A stretch of DNA of 64,000 nucleotides, taken from Spirodela intermedia. Its lineage: Eukaryota > Streptophyta > Magnoliopsida > Alismatales > Araceae. The translations under genes were made by a program, and so were the position numbers. The notes under the pieces were generated by a model that saw only the letters and a list, made by a program, of their open reading frames with translations, made no database searches and was not told the DNA's origin. Where the stretch lies: assembly GCA_902729315.2 (NCBI GenBank), contig LR746274.1, positions 1,302,001 to 1,366,000 of the forward strand. The letters run 5' to 3'. Positions 37,220 to 48,747 of this stretch are shown piece after piece (position 1 is the stretch's first letter; each line of letters begins with the position of its first letter).

Positions 37220-38858
37220 TGATAAGTCTTCATTATCATGAGTTAATAATTAGTAAATGATATAGTTTTAGCCTTAAATCATGATAAATAAACTTATATT
37301 TATGTTAAAGTGTGAAAAGTGGGTTTTAGTTGATTAACGTGGATTTTTGGATAATTATGTGATTTTATACGAATTTATATGAATTTTATAGTTTTATTTT
37401 TGAGATAAATGAAGAAAAAGAAATAAAAATAAAAATATAGCAAAATAGAGGGGACCCGCCGGCCAGCCGGGCCCGCAAGCGGGTCAGAAGCACAGTTGGG
37501 GAGTAGCTGCGAGTAGAGGCTCGAGCAACTTGGACTGATAGAGGCATGTGTGTGCTACTCCCCTTCTATGTCACCGGTGGCCAGCCGGTTGTGGGGCAAA
37601 GAATGGTCATACACACGCGAGAAAGGGACTTGCTTTGAAATATAACATTACTATATATTCACCCGAAACTTTGACGCACAAGTGATGTGGGACTAAACCC
37701 GCGTCACACCTTCCCCAGAAAGGTGCGGGCAACCGGCACAGGATCGAATCCTCCCACAGCCAAAACTCATATTTTTTATCTAATTATCACGACTTTCTTG
37801 CAGATTGCCAGTGAAAGATTAAGCAACAAGAATCGCTAGATCATTGGTGAAAATCTCGTCAATGCGATTCACAGAACATTGTTACTAAAATTGCTGAACG
37901 ATTCGCGATAAAAGGATCGCGAATCTATCGAGTAAAGCATCTCTGATTGATCGATGAACAGGCTGTTGTCGGGAAGAGGATGATCCGCCGGGAGACGAGT
38001 CGCCACCTCTTGAGAGCGTACCAGATGTGATGAAGAGCCTCTTTTTGCTACCCGGACTTGAGGATGAAGTTCCCTAACACACGCCCCACTTTCATCTAGC
38101 TCCTCTCTATCAGGTGACAGCTGCCGGAGAGCTGCAACGTCGCCGTTTTTCCGTTCCGCTGGGTGACAGCTGTCAGAGACGATTTGACGACCTATTTCAT
38201 TGATCTCTAGACTTTGCAAGGAGATCTAAAGATTGCCCATATTGTCCTTGTTCAAGGAGAGCCTTTGAGGTCATGGACACTGTATGACGATCCTCCCGAA
38301 TGCTCAAGATTCCGGTGCATCGCCGACGCATCGCCGCCGTGACGCTAGAACTTTGTTTTCTTGCTTTCAACTTAATTTTCATTTCATTTAGTGATAATTT
38401 GTGTGATTTAAATTTACCAAGATATACTTTATTCCATTACGATTCTTCTAGCTTTTACAGATCTTAATTTGATTAATTAGATCGTCTGTAATCGCTTATG
38501 TAAGAATCACCAGGTGGAACTCTGTTTTCGCCCGATTCACGTTCGTCGGGTGCCGACGTCATTTTGACGTCCGCACCCTTATTTTCCTTTTTCGTGAATT
38601 TTAAATATATTTCCTTTTCATTTTCTAGTATAAAATTCATACAAAATATTATTCTTTGAGAAAAAATCTGAATAATTTCTCGATATTATATTACATCCTT
38701 GTGATCGATCTAGAAAATTATCACTATTTTTGGAAGTTTTGTTGAATTATAATTGATATATTTTTTCAAAAATACTTCTAAATATTCAAAAAATTGTATT
38801 TTCTAGTTTATAAATTTTAAATTTACGTGATTTACTATACAACGACTAAGTCATGTCA
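37220..38858 (+). mobile_element. Family A solo LTR, copy 2
   Basis: A 1639-bp unit with the same termini as copy 1 (TGATAAGTC...TCATGTCA). It is flanked by AGAAT and AGAAC, a 5-bp target duplication with one change. It carries the U6-like module on the minus strand, a B-box-like GATCGAATC at 37742-37750 on the plus strand and the subterminal inverted repeat. A 116-codon open frame (38219-37869, minus) is shared with copies 3 and 4. Confidence 0.82.
37442..37693 (-). ncRNA. Candidate Pol III transcription unit in family A copy 2
   Basis: Minus strand: GTCCCACATCA (37693-37683, 10 of 11 to the USE RTCCCACATCG), exactly 25 nt, TATATA (37657-37652). The predicted RNA runs from about 37628 to the first T4 at 37445-37442, about 185 nt. 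A perfect 7-bp stem (GACCCGC with GCGGGTC, 37485-37453) lies just before the T-run. Plant U6 genes use a USE and TATA box about 24-26 nt apart for Pol III, whereas Pol II snRNA genes use about 10 nt more. Transcription is unproven. Confidence 0.4.
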
Positions 38859-38863
38859 AGAAC

Positions 38864-39380
38864 CATTTCAAATTCATGCAAAATTCGTTGAAATTTCTTC
38901 TAGTGAGGTTCATACCTTTGTTATAATCTCCTATCTCAATTACCCATTCTAATTCTCGAATCCCTTATTTGACCTAATGAACAATTCATCACAGAGGTTA
39001 TTAAAAAATGCTCTATGGACATTATAGGCAACAACATTATCGTAACACCTATTGAACCAAAGTATGACCATCCTAATGCCTACCTTTCTAAAACAACACT
39101 CATATCTCCAAACCACATCACTGATTTCTCTCTCAACAACCAAATCCCAACTAAAGCATCTTTGCCAAAGAAGAAATCCAAATCATTCACTAAACCCGCC
39201 TCCATCCCTCCAAAACCAAAACTTGCAGAGGATATTATTTTGAAAGAACTTCAATTAAAGACCAAAAAAAATATTTCCCATGAACAAATGACACTGCCAA
39301 ATTTAACATTCCTACATATCCAAAATACTTTTCATTATTATTCTCAACTGCAGACCTTGAAGCTAAGTTTCAACATTCTT
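38864..39380. other. Short non-genic stretch with open-frame fragment
   Basis: A 132-codon open frame (39015-39413, plus) begins here. It is Lys/Pro/Thr-rich, contains IPTKASLPKKKSKSFTKPAS, and leads into the transposon-protein remnant that follows. I do not recognise a family for this N-terminal part. Confidence 0.35.
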
Positions 39381-40250
39381 TTAAAGAAAGAAAAGTTATT
39401 CATTGTAAGTTGATTGATTTGAAATTCTTTGAATAAAAAAAAATCAGCATGAATAGCTTTTTTGATGCCCTTGAAATTACTCACCATATTTCTAACTTGG
39501 TTGAGAATTATCCAAGTCTTGTCTGATTATTCTATAATAATGCCACCAAAACATCTTTCGAAATTAGAACATATGTCAGATGAGATATTTTTGAACTTAC
39601 CCCTGATGTACTTAATTCCATTCTCAATCTACCTTCTGATCCTTCACTCAAAGTTGATAAGAGTAATATTCAACACCTTTTTGAGAACATTGACCAGAAT
39701 ACAAAATGCAACTATGCAGAACACAGTCATTTCAACTCCCTTTGTCCCATTGAGTTATTCACTTTTTGATAGGATACCTTCTATGGCATAAAAATGGTGC
39801 ATATAATAGGATCTTCAAAAAATTGTAGAGTACATTCCACCAAATTTCAGTGTATTATTTTTAAATCAAATGAGGACAGCTCTCAAGTATGATCTTATTC
39901 TACCTTTTGTATCATCACCACATGAATTCTTCAGCATTTTCATATAGAACATTTAACAAAGATTTATTAGCTATTATCTGCATGAAATCATCACCAATCT
40001 ACTCTTCATAGAATGGATTACATTTGGATTTATGGTTAGTCGCTTCACCACACATCTTCAACCTCTTCATCTTGAGCTCTCACTTTTCTTCACATTGTTT
40101 CTATCTTCGAAAAGTTCAACAAAAATGTTGAACAAGTGGAGCAACAAATTGGGGTAATGGAAGAAAGGTTTTGAGATATTGAAGTCACCATTTCAGAACT
40201 TAAGTTGCCTTTCCTGTGACCTTTAGTTTGGCTGCAACTTATGTTTTTCA
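39380..40250 (+). pseudogene. Remnant resembling the 'putative plant transposon protein' domain
   Basis: Concatenating frames gives FFDALEITHHISNLVENYPS, then LFYNNATKTSFEIRTYV, then DIFELTPDVLNSILNLPSDP. The order resembles the domain found in many plant retroelement-borne ORFs, which has a 'V.EFYAN' core followed by 'V+G..+..+...I...LGLP'. Stops and frameshifts interrupt it. Assignment is by remembered pattern only. Confidence 0.4.
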
Positions 40251-40259
40251 CTATTCTTC

Positions 40260-41640
40260 CAGACTTTACATATATTTTTTGATCTTAAAAAAAGGAGAAG
40301 AAAATATTGAAAACTGAGAAAATTGAATGACTGCATGAACTTAGGGGAGCACTTATCCATGCAGAGCAATGAATGCTTGAATATTTTTTGGTTATTTGTG
40401 TTAATGCAAATTTAATATGTTCATTGTGTGGATAAATATAACTTCTATCATATCTTTGTTGTACAGATTGACATATAAATAAAATTTCTCAAATAGGTTT
40501 TGAGATTATTGTAGGGAGATTGTTGATGCCCTTATTTTTAATATTACAATGTTAAAATTTATTTTTTGAATATTTATTGAATGTGATATATGATGAGAGC
40601 TGACATTGAATGTTCAATATTCAAGGATTATTCAATATGTATGATGTATAATGATTTTGTGTTCCTATAGTTAACAAACGAATCCAAGGAATTAATCCTT
40701 AAGATTAATTACTTTTTTATTTATGTTGGAACTAACCTTGAAATGTCGAATCCTAGATTCCATACATAAGTAGACAAAGTTCAACATCAACCCATGTCAA
40801 TAAATATTTAGAAAATCATGAAATATCAAAGACACGTGTGAGTCTTGAACTTGAAATTTGGATGTTGACACGTCAAAAGCTTATGTGAGGAAATATTTAG
40901 AAACACAAAACATTAAAGTCAACCATGAGTTTCAAACCTAGAATTTGGACGATGACACTTGAGAGATTAGGTGAAGGCAATGGCAGATCAAACATGTTTG
41001 TCTAGATTTGACCTCAATAACAAAATAGTTTGTTGACAAGGAAAAAAATCTCTAGTTAAAATTTCAAATTAAACAAATGAGAAAATAGAAAGTTTTAAAG
41101 CATGAAAAAGGTAGAGGCCACTGCTGTGTATTTTGAAAAATGGAAATATTTTTAAAATTAATTGAACTTCCTTCAAAATGAAAAATGAATAGAGAACGTG
41201 GTATATAAAAATGGGAAAGCTTGTTAAGAAATTAGAGAACACTCCAATAATTATTGATGCATCTCTCTCTCTAGACTTAGTCACCATGAGCTTCAATGAA
41301 GTATAGAATGCTGCATCTAATCTTCATTCGATATTGGTGATACAAGCAACATCCCTCTCCAAGGGTGACACTCACCATCATGCACTAGGGTACTTGTGTG
41401 GTGAGGGGAGAGGTATTTGGACAAAGCATGAAGTGCTAGCGATACTATTCCATTTTCAGATGCAAAATAAAGTAAAAATAATGTAAATGTCACATGATTC
41501 TCATGAAAATGATAGATATTTGGTTAAAATAAAGTTTTAACATTTGCATTTAATTTATTGATATTTATTTGAAAATAAAAAGTTAAACATGATTGTGAGT
41601 TATTTTATATTTTATTGTAAATTTTCTTGATGGTTAATGA
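40260..41640. other. AT-rich non-genic DNA
   Basis: No gene or clear element. A near-repeat of about 25 bp around 'ACACGT/ACTTGAGA' and 'GAATTTGGACGATGACA' (40850-40960) suggests an old local duplication. Confidence 0.4.
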
Positions 41641-41646
41641 GTTTAT

Positions 41647-41659
41647 TATGATGATGATG

Positions 41660-41734
<75 letters not shown>
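41647..41734. repeat. (TAA)n microsatellite
   Basis: Four GAT units followed by about 25 TAA units. The Tyr-run open frame on the minus strand here is a product of the repeat. Confidence 0.95.
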
Positions 41735-41980
41735 TGTGGGCCACGAGATCAATGCATAGCCTCCACTATGGCCTGACATTAATTTATTTTTGGTGGAGGT
41801 CTTAATAGGCACATCATCACTTTAATATATATGCTTATGATTTTTAGAATAGTTTGATATGGGACTAAACATTTGTGAGCTTCAACATTCGAATAGTTGT
41901 CTATTGACCTTGATAAATGCTATGAAATATGACATGACTTAGTTGTTGTATAGTAAATCATGCAAATTTAAAATATATAA

Positions 41981-44076
41981 TGATGTAGGACGGGGCGAGA
42001 ACCCTTGTACCTGATCAATGAAACTCAAGACCCGAGATGGGGCAGTTAGACCGCTCTGATCAAGATGTATGGACCCTAGACTCTAAGTCTGACCACGTAA
42101 CCTAAGTACAAGTAGGCGTACCAATATGCACGATTAACTCAGGACAACTCGGGGAAACACTTGACGATGATAAGTGTGAGGCCCTCTTGGTCCACGTCCG
42201 GACAGACGGCGGAACGGTCGTCGTGAAGTAGCCTAGGGCTGCAGCTCACGAATGGTGATGGGTCTGACGCAGCGTCGGAAGTCACGATCCGATAACCCGT
42301 CCTATCCTGTCTAAGTTCTCCTGATGGCAGTGGAAATGAGCCGAGGAAACCCTTCTAAAGATAATTAAACTTAAGTAAGAAGGGGTACGGTACTAACCTT
42401 CAGGGCTGCGTAGCCTGGCGGGTCGTGACGGAGCAGAGACTCGACGTAGGCAGAGGCGTCCGGTGAAGAGCGATGCTCAGCGTCGACGGTCGGTCCCGGT
42501 CGAGAGGCGCCGTAGTCGTCGTCGTAAGGCGTGGCACGGTCGGATCGGGAGTGGGCCCGCTGGTGGGCCGAAGGGCACGCTAGCGGACGCGTGCGGCAAG
42601 CCGCGCGGCGTGTCTCAGGGTACGCGGGCGGCGGCGTCTGGTGGGCGCGCGGGCCGCAGGAGCCGGCGCGCGGGGCGCGCGCAGCGCCGGCGCTTCGGCG
42701 GGAATGCCGAGCGTCAGCGGCACTTCGGCGGGAATGCCGAGCGTCAGCGGCGCTTTGGCGGGAGTGTCGAGCGTCGGCGGTGCTTCGGCGGGAATGCCGA
42801 GCGTCGGCGGTTGGGCGGAAACCCAACCGTCGCCGGAAGGATCGGCCTTCTCTGGCGGCGCCGGGAAGCGGAGCAGAGGAAGGAGGCGATCCGGCCGACG
42901 ATACCAGGGAGGGTTGAGCCCTCCTGGTCTAGGCGGCGCCGGAGACGGCGCGACGGCGGCAGATCGTCGGGAAACTCCGGCGGGGGCCTGTGAGGAGCTT
43001 GGACTGGATCTGGCTCGTCGGCACGGCAGCAGGATCTCTCCCGACGTCGGCGGCAGGTAGGCGTTCGTCAGCGAACGGCCAGCGACTGGGCGGAACGGCG
43101 GATGGCGGCTCCGGCGAGTTTATGGTGGAGTTCCGAAGGAAGAGGCGGCAGTCGAACCAGGAGTCGAGAGACTCCGGCGGAGTGCTCGGCGACGGCTCGT
43201 AGGGAGGCGAAGCGATCCCCTTTCGTCACGACGGCGTGACGGGGTTCCAGCAGAGGCGGCGGCGGCTGCAGTGGCAACCGCGACCGTTTCGTCCGGTGAC
43301 GGCGGCGATCTCACGGGCGGCAAGGGAGATGTTCGGCGGCGGCCGTGGTCTCAGGCGGCGGCTGGACTTCTCAGGCAGCAGCGTCACGAGGAACGAAGTC
43401 CTCAAAGGGGTATCGACGGCCTTCCTCTCCCTCCTTCCCTCCCTATCCTAGGTCACGAGGAAGATAACTCACGAACGATAATTTCTCACAAAATTCGGCG
43501 CTTCCTTGAGGAGGGGCCCTACCTCCCCTTATATTGGGCCCACAAGTGGGCTAAGGGGAGGTGGGCCCACTTGAGGCCCTCTAGCCCATAAGCCACAAAA
43601 AGGCTACAAAAGGGGCTTATTGGGCCTCTAAAAGAGAGACCCAATAAGCTCCCCTAAAAGGAGAAAGAGGAGGGCCCTCGTACGGTGCTTAAGTGGGCCT
43701 CAAATGAAGACCCAAATAAGCCCCAAAAGAAGCCCAAAAAGGAAAGAAGCCTAGGTCCCCTCCCTTAGGGTTTTAATTGGGCCTCAAAAGAGAGACCCAA
43801 TAAAACCCTAAAGAAAGGGAGACACAAACAACAACACACACATAGAATTGGGCCCGCTAACACACAAACGTGAGGTCCAACAAGTCAATATGAAAAATAC
43901 AAAGAAAGATAAGGGTGAGCTCGAGCTCGTCGTCGTCGCGGAGGTGGAATGTCGTCATCCCGAAGGGCTAGGCCGTGTAGCGAAAGCCAGGCTCCTTTGT
44001 TTTCACGCTTCAATCGGGCTGAACTCAGACTGCCGGTGTCTCTTGAGCTAATGGAAATGGGTCCCACTCACCATCA
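41981..44076 (+). mobile_element. Family B solo LTR, copy 1
   Basis: A 2096-bp GC-rich unit starting TGATGTAGGACGGGG and ending CACTCACCATCA, flanked by the perfect 5-bp duplication TATAA (41976-41980, 44077-44081). A TATA-like TTATATT at about 43539 followed by AATAAA near 43799 suggests this is the sense orientation. It contains a 30-bp minisatellite and open frames shared with copy 2, for example 43202 on the plus strand back to 42990. It is inserted in family A copy 6. Confidence 0.88.
42690..42810. repeat. 30-bp minisatellite in family B copy 1
   Basis: Four tandem units of the form GCNCTTYGGCGGGARTGYCG followed by AGCGTCRGCG. Copy 2 of the LTR has only two such units. Confidence 0.85.
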
Positions 44077-45079
44077 TATAAAATGAGAAAATACTAGTTT
44101 CAAATATTTAGAAGTATTTTTAAATAAATATATCAATTATAATTTAATAAAAAATTCAAAAATAGTGATAATTTTTCAGGTCAATCATAAGGATATAATA
44201 TAATATTTGGTAATATTTCAGAATTTTCTGCAAAATATATATTTTTTATAAATTTTCAACTAAGAAATAAAAATAAAATATATTTATAATTTATGAAAAA
44301 GAAAAATGAGGGGTGCGGATGTTAAAATGATGTCAGTGCCTAATGAACGTGAATTATGTGAATATAGAGTTTTGTCCAATGATTCTTACATACACGATTA
44401 GAGATGATTTAATTAGTCAAATTAAGATATGTAAAAATAAGAAGAATTGTAATTGAATGAAGAATAGTTTGGAAGATTTAAATCACATAAGTTATCACTA
44501 AATGAAATAAAAATTAAGTTGAAAGTAGGAAAGATAGAGTTCTGGCCTCACGATAGCGATCACCAGAATTCTGTGTGTTCGGGAGGGTCATCAAATGATG
44601 TCCACAACCTCAAAGACTTTCCTTGGACATGGACAACATGGGCATTTATTAGATCTCCTTTCGAAGTTCAAAAAATGATGATGGAAGTTAAATTAATTAA
44701 AAATAGTAAAATATAGTTCCGACTTCACGATGGTAATACGTTGAAATCTTGAACGTTTGGGAGAATTGTTGTGTAGTGTCCACAACCTTGAAGGCTTTTC
44801 TTGGACAAGGATGACATGGTAATCTCTAGATCTTCTTGTAAAGTCTAGAGATTAATGAAGTGGGTTGTCAAATCATCTCTGACGACTGTCACTCGGTAGA
44901 GTAGAAAAATAGTGACTTTGTGTGTTTCTCCGACAGTTGTCACCTAATAGAGATGAGCTAGATGGAGGTGGGGTGCATCTTAGGGAGCTTCATCCTTAGG
45001 TTCGTGCAATAAGAGAAGGCTTTTCATCACATCCAGTATGATCTCAAGAGGTGACGACTTGTCTCCTATTTTGTTGAAA

Positions 45080-47600
45080 ATTTTTAATTTCTTTGTTTCA
45101 TTTCAAATTGTTCATTGATTTTATCATGTGAGGTGACACACATGATAGAATCAATAATCATTTCCTTTATAATATTTAATCTACCATTTTTTGATTTTGT
45201 TTACTGATAAATCATCTACTTGATCATTTTATCGTGGGAGGAGAATTTGTTTGATGATTTTCCTACCTCTTCCTTTGTTTATATGGTTTGTTGAGGTTAT
45301 TCTTTAGGATCCCTTGAATTATCACAAATTAGAGGTGATCTGTGAATCAATAAGAACATGGGAGCACGATCGTGACAACTTGGCAATAAGAGAAAACATT
45401 TATTTTTTATCTTTAGTTTTTAGTTATTTCATTTTCAATCTCAGTTGTGTTGCCTTATAATTCACATGTACCCATAACCAAATTTCTTTAAGACAATCAC
45501 TCATCTATTGACTTATTTCCTTTGATGCATCAAACAACTTTTCATGGTGTCGCCACTCTACCAAGTTTCTAGATTTATCTAAGAAGACAATGTCTTAGGT
45601 CCTTGCCACAATTAGATTCTTAGCTACAACCCATTAGTTATTTCAATGTAATCTTAAACATGAGTGTTAATGCTCTATGATATTCAAGACATAACAGCAA
45701 AAAATTGTGAGGTTCAAAGATAAAAGGATAACTAATCAAAATACACAATGTCACCACTAAAGTGATTTCTAGGGACTACCTTGATGTATGATGCATGGTT
45801 CTTTAGAAGATCAGCAAGCTGGGATACTTGCTTGGAAAGTTATAAATATTGTGAATGATTTCTTCTTTTGAATGTGTTGAGCAAAGGTGTTTCTTCCTCT
45901 TGTTTCCCATGAGTATGAGGTGAATCATCTTATTTTGAGAGCGACATATTAGGGATCTAATAGTTATTTCCAATGGCGAATGATAACACGTCATTTCTAT
46001 GTGATAAGTAACACAATTAGTATATTTGGTGCATTAGTTCATGTTTATATTTTGAATATTCTTTGATTATTTGTAATAAACTTTAATTGAAATTTTTATT
46101 CATAAATCTGTCATTATTAGGGTCAAAATCGAAATTTAGTACTTGGAACTCATTTTTTAGATACAACTTTTTTTTATATAAAAAAAGGTGATTTTTCATA
46201 ATATTTTCGAAATATGTTAATTTGTAGGATCATTATAGGCCTGTTAAAAAAACCTATTAAGGCCCATTTTTTGGTTTATTTAGTTAAATTAAAATGATTA
46301 GGAAAATGAGTGGAAATGGGTGAAAATACCCAAAAACGCCCAGAAACAGAAAAAAAAAGGGCCAGAAAAACAGAAGCCGATTCTCACTGAAATTAAAATG
46401 ATTTTTTAGTAAGTTGATTCCTTGCTGCATGTAATGGATTCTAGATCTAGTGGGAGTAAAATTTTTGTCCAATTTAGGCAACAAGGAGTCTATTTTCTTA
46501 ACTCTTTTTGATGGGTGATAGATGTTGGTGTTCTTATAATTTTTCATCGATTTCTCATGTTATTTTTGATAAAAAGTTGATCTTTACATTGTTCTGACTT
46601 CATTTATTCAACTCATTCAGATAACAAGTGAGTGAATCAAAGAAACAACCAATTTCTAAGGTTTTATTCAAGAATTTACCCAAACTCATTTCTCCACTTG
46701 TCTCTAGTGTCAAAGGGAGAAAATCCTGATTTGATATCCAATTGTTGTCCGATTTCTTGTTGTTTTTGAGTTTGTATTAACTTTAATTTCATTTAAAAAA
46801 TACATCATGCATTTTTTTTTCATTTATTTCAGATTTAGAATTCATTCTTCTGCTTCATCCTCAGTATCTAAGGGCGCATTTGATTGTTAATTCATTTTAG
46901 TTTCCATTTTTGAATGATTTCTTTGGTTGAATTGATCTTAGACATGCTTATGATCCATAATATTATTATTTTCACATCAGATTTTGCATATCTCTCCAAA
47001 ATACTTTGTTCATTTCTCCACGAATTAAGTCATTCTTCTCTCCTCTCTCTTATTATCTTTATTATCCATGGATTAGTTTTATTTATTTTATGTATTTATT
47101 TTATTATTTTATTGCTGATTAATAACTTCACAGCAACAAGGGAAGGGAGGAGCTGGTCAAGGCTAATTGAGAATAGAATAAATTTTACTCTCCCTTTTCA
47201 TTTTTTATTTTTTATTTTAATTTTAATTTTTACTTAGATTTAAATTGTTTTAGACAATAAAAGAAACTTATCATTCGACTTGATATCTGTCCTATGGATT
47301 AACCTGAACTGAATGCATTTACTTGATCTATAATAATGTGAATTCAGTTCTAAAAATTTTAAATTTGACATCTCTTAATTTAACAACTAAGAGACAATCA
47401 GCTAATAATTGTTGAAAATTAGATGAATACCTATTACATTAGTGCCTAATGTAGGACTTGAGAAAATGTAAGTAAACATGGTAAAACTCTTATGAATTCA
47501 TATTAATCAAAATTCTTGGTGTTATTTGTTAGATAGACTTCTTTCCAACATCTTTCACTAGTGTATCAATGGCAATATTTGTAATATTTATGATAGGAAT
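45080..47600. other. AT-rich non-genic DNA
   Basis: No recognisable coding sequence; isolated open frames (45994-45803, 46547-46284, 46914-47237) lack family motifs. The left end of the minus-strand copia element should lie near 47500, but no LTR could be recognised. Confidence 0.45.
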
Positions 47601-48747
47601 CTAAGTATAAGTTTGTTTTTTGGCCGATCAAGTATTAATAAACCTATTCTTACAATTAAAACATTTAATTCCATAATTAATAAAGTATTCAGTTGATCTC
47701 AATGTGTTTCATATGCTCATAAAAAGTGGGATTGTCAGCAATGAAGATGGCAGCTTGATTTTTGCAATGCATGGGCGTTGGAGAGGGAGAATTAATGTCG
47801 AGATTGTCGAGAAGTGATCGAAGCCATATCATTTCCCGTGTTGTCTCAACCACAGTTTGATACTCGAATTTCGTACTAGAGTAGGACATCACCTTCTATT
47901 TTTGAGACCGCTAGGTAACTAGGTTACTGTTGACGTATGTGCAATAACACGTATTAGACTTTCAGTCGCCCTTGTCATGTGCATACCCGATGTTAGAGTA
48001 GGCTACAATGTAGAGATGGTTGTGTCACCGATAAATGAGCTATTTTCTTGAGAATTACTTGATATAGGCGAGGACTCATAGAGTTCCCTCCCAATGAACT
48101 TGTTAAGGCTCCTGCATGAATTGGCTCAAGACACTAACTATGTACACGATATCAAGGCAAGTGACGGTGAGATATATCAACTTGTCGAACAATCGTCAAT
48201 ACCGGTTAGCATCTTCAAGCAAGGGAGATGAAGTGTCTTAAAATTGCGAGTGAGCTTCCATGAGCAAAGTCTCTAGCTTGCACTTAAAGAGACCTATCTC
48301 TTGAAGCATGCCGAGGGCATACTTTCGTTAAGTGAGGGTGAGCTTCCCGTCGTGATTTGTAAACTCAATCCTAAAGAAATACCATGAAGTCCCTAAGTCA
48401 CGAATGCTGAGGTGCTGCTGCAAGTAAGCTTTAGTAGTAGAGATGCTGACCTCATCACTTTCAGTCATAAGAATATCATCAACATAGACTGTAAGGATGA
48501 TAAAGCTGCCCTCTATCTTCTTTGTGAGCACGGTAAGATTTACAGTGCAGGAGGGAAGTCGAAGGTGGTGAGCAAATCACTAAACTTAGCGAACTAGGTA
48601 CGTGAAGTCTGCTTGAGTCCATAAATGATACGTCACAAGAGACACACCTTCCCCTGAGCAACATACTCAAGAGGTTGCTCTATGAAAACTTGCTCTATGA
48701 GATCACTGTAGAAAAAGGTGTTAGAAACATCTAACTAGTGGAGAGAC

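Larger units (their letters stand above)
41930..45070 (-). mobile_element. Family A LTR, copy 6, truncated and split by family B copy 1
   Basis: It begins TGACATGACTTAG (reverse orientation of the family), runs 51 bp, is interrupted by the family B LTR at 41981-44076, and resumes at about 44082. Similarity ends near 45070 in the segment reading AAGAGGTGACGACTTGTCTC, so about the last 880 bp including the promoter module are missing. A stretch of about 160 bp is duplicated inside it (44513-44671 and 44687-44850). Confidence 0.75.

Noticed and set aside
28669-38858. Family A copies 1 and 2, in the same orientation, as the two LTRs of one full-length element
   Set aside because: Each copy has its own target duplication (GTAAC and AGAAY); the outer flanks do not match each other, and the DNA between holds plus-strand copia and minus-strand gypsy debris.
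41612-41812. Protein with a poly-Tyr/His run
   Set aside because: It is a translation of the (TAA)n microsatellite.
42463-43591. Long GC-rich Arg/Gly-rich open frames as genes
   Set aside because: They lie wholly inside family B LTRs, overlap in several frames, and reflect high GC; the two copies share them through recent common origin.
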